Of a DNA stretch of 64,000 nucleotides, positions 63,704 through 64,000 are shown piece by piece. Source of the DNA: Sphingobium sp. MI1205 (GTDB lineage: Bacteria > Pseudomonadota > Alphaproteobacteria > Sphingomonadales > Sphingomonadaceae); contig NZ_CP005188.1 in NCBI RefSeq assembly GCF_001563285.1, positions 2,485,501 to 2,549,500 of the forward strand, in the 5' to 3' direction. The notes below the pieces were generated by a model. The model was given only the letters and a program-made list of their open reading frames with translations. It did no database searches and had not been told where the DNA came from. How positions within the stretch are numbered: position 1 is the first letter of the stretch; each line of letters opens with the position of its first letter. The translations under genes and the position numbers were made by a program.

Positions 63704-64000
63704 ACGATATTTCTGGAGCCGCGCAGTTGCAGGCTCTTGCCGAACAATCGGATGAAGCGCAGTTGCGCACTCTCATCCTGGATTTGGTCGGGGAATATGC
63801 GCGCCGCCATCATGCTCCTCATACCTTCGTACCTGGAGAAAGCCCGGTGCCGGTTTCCGGCAAGGTTTACGGTGCGGAGGACATGCAGGCCCTTGTCGAT
63901 TCATCGCTGGATTTCTGGCTGACAACGGGACGGTTCAATGCCGCTTTCGAGGAAAGGCTAGCAGCGCGCATCGGTGTAGAGCATGCGCTCACGACCAATT
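63694..64000 (+). CDS. rfbH: RfbH-type CDP-6-deoxy-hexulose dehydratase, N-terminal part
   Basis: Cut by the window edge after 102 residues. LRTLILDLVGEYARRHHAPH, FVPGESPVPVSGKVYGAEDM and FWLTTGRFNAAFEERLA match the start of RfbH (E1), the PMP/[2Fe-2S] enzyme that removes the 3-OH to form 3,6-dideoxyhexoses. ATG 63694 lies inside the rfbG end; GTG 63700 with a GTGA overlap is an alternative start. Confidence 0.9.
   Translation, partial: MGVNDISGAAQLQALAEQSDEAQLRTLILDLVGEYARRHHAPHTFVPGESPVPVSGKVYGAEDMQALVDSSLDFWLTTGRFNAAFEERLAARIGVEHALTTN

Noticed and set aside
51522..64000. Right attachment site (repeat of the tRNA-Val 3' end)
   Set aside because: I looked for a second copy of the T-arm and acceptor sequence and saw none inside the window; it may lie further downstream.

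Overview
The window looks like chromosomal DNA of a sphingomonad alphaproteobacterium (Sphingobium/Sphingomonas type). I infer this from the high G+C, a CcrM-type cell-cycle methyltransferase, a CpdR-type response regulator, a UrcA-family protein, a Caulobacter-style cpa/tad pilus cluster, an aa3-oxidase subunit IV mini-gene beside pntA, and sphingomonad-style REP-like elements. No rRNA operon and no CRISPR array is visible.

Layout. 1-2.5 kb (minus): head of the division and cell-wall cluster (mraZ-rsmH-ftsL-like-ftsI) with an MraZ-type operator upstream. 2.6-6.4 kb: a membrane protein, cysK and a SleB-type hydrolase. 6.4-6.9 kb: an unusual block of RNA hairpins with G-rich and C-rich loops ahead of a tiny entericidin-like lipoprotein gene. 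6.9-14.3 kb (minus): tatABC, scpAB, nagZ, a SPOR protein, argS and a lipoprotein. 14.4-19.4 kb: ispH-thrB-rnhA, urcA, an FAD oxidoreductase and an alpha/beta hydrolase. 19.4-26.5 kb: cpaA-B-C-D-E-tadB-tadC, without the CpaF ATPase or a pilin. 26.6-29.6 kb (minus): an aspartate/glutamate racemase-family gene and a transhydrogenase operon whose pntB lacks its NADP-binding domain. 29.8-51.4 kb: housekeeping and regulation (sigma-54 activator, folP, ccrM with a GANTC-rich upstream region, ArsR and TetR regulators, ahpCF, L,D-transpeptidase, rnhB, thiD, glmM, AGCS transporter, rpsI-rplM, ctaA, hybrid histidine kinase, sugar MFS transporter, N-formylglutamate amidohydrolase, cpdR).

At 51.45 kb a tRNA-Val(GAC) gene is followed by TGGGCAAATT repeats and a tyrosine integrase, the classic left border of an integrated island. 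From 53.2 to 59.25 kb nearly every gene is a toxin-antitoxin (TA) component: higBA, vapBC with a broken antitoxin, a self-inhibited Fic protein, a frameshifted hipA, an AbrB/MazE-type antitoxin with Doc, a second decayed vapC, and an MbcA/Xre-RES pair. This mixed intact and decaying TA array is the most distinctive part of the window. From 59.3 kb the sequence passes into surface polysaccharide genes: a TylF-like methyltransferase, a GT-C glycosyltransferase and rfbF-rfbG-rfbH for CDP-linked 3,6-dideoxyhexose, the last cut by the window edge.

Starts were chosen from ribosome binding sites, overlaps and family length. All assignments rest on reading the sequence and recognising motifs; no searches were run.
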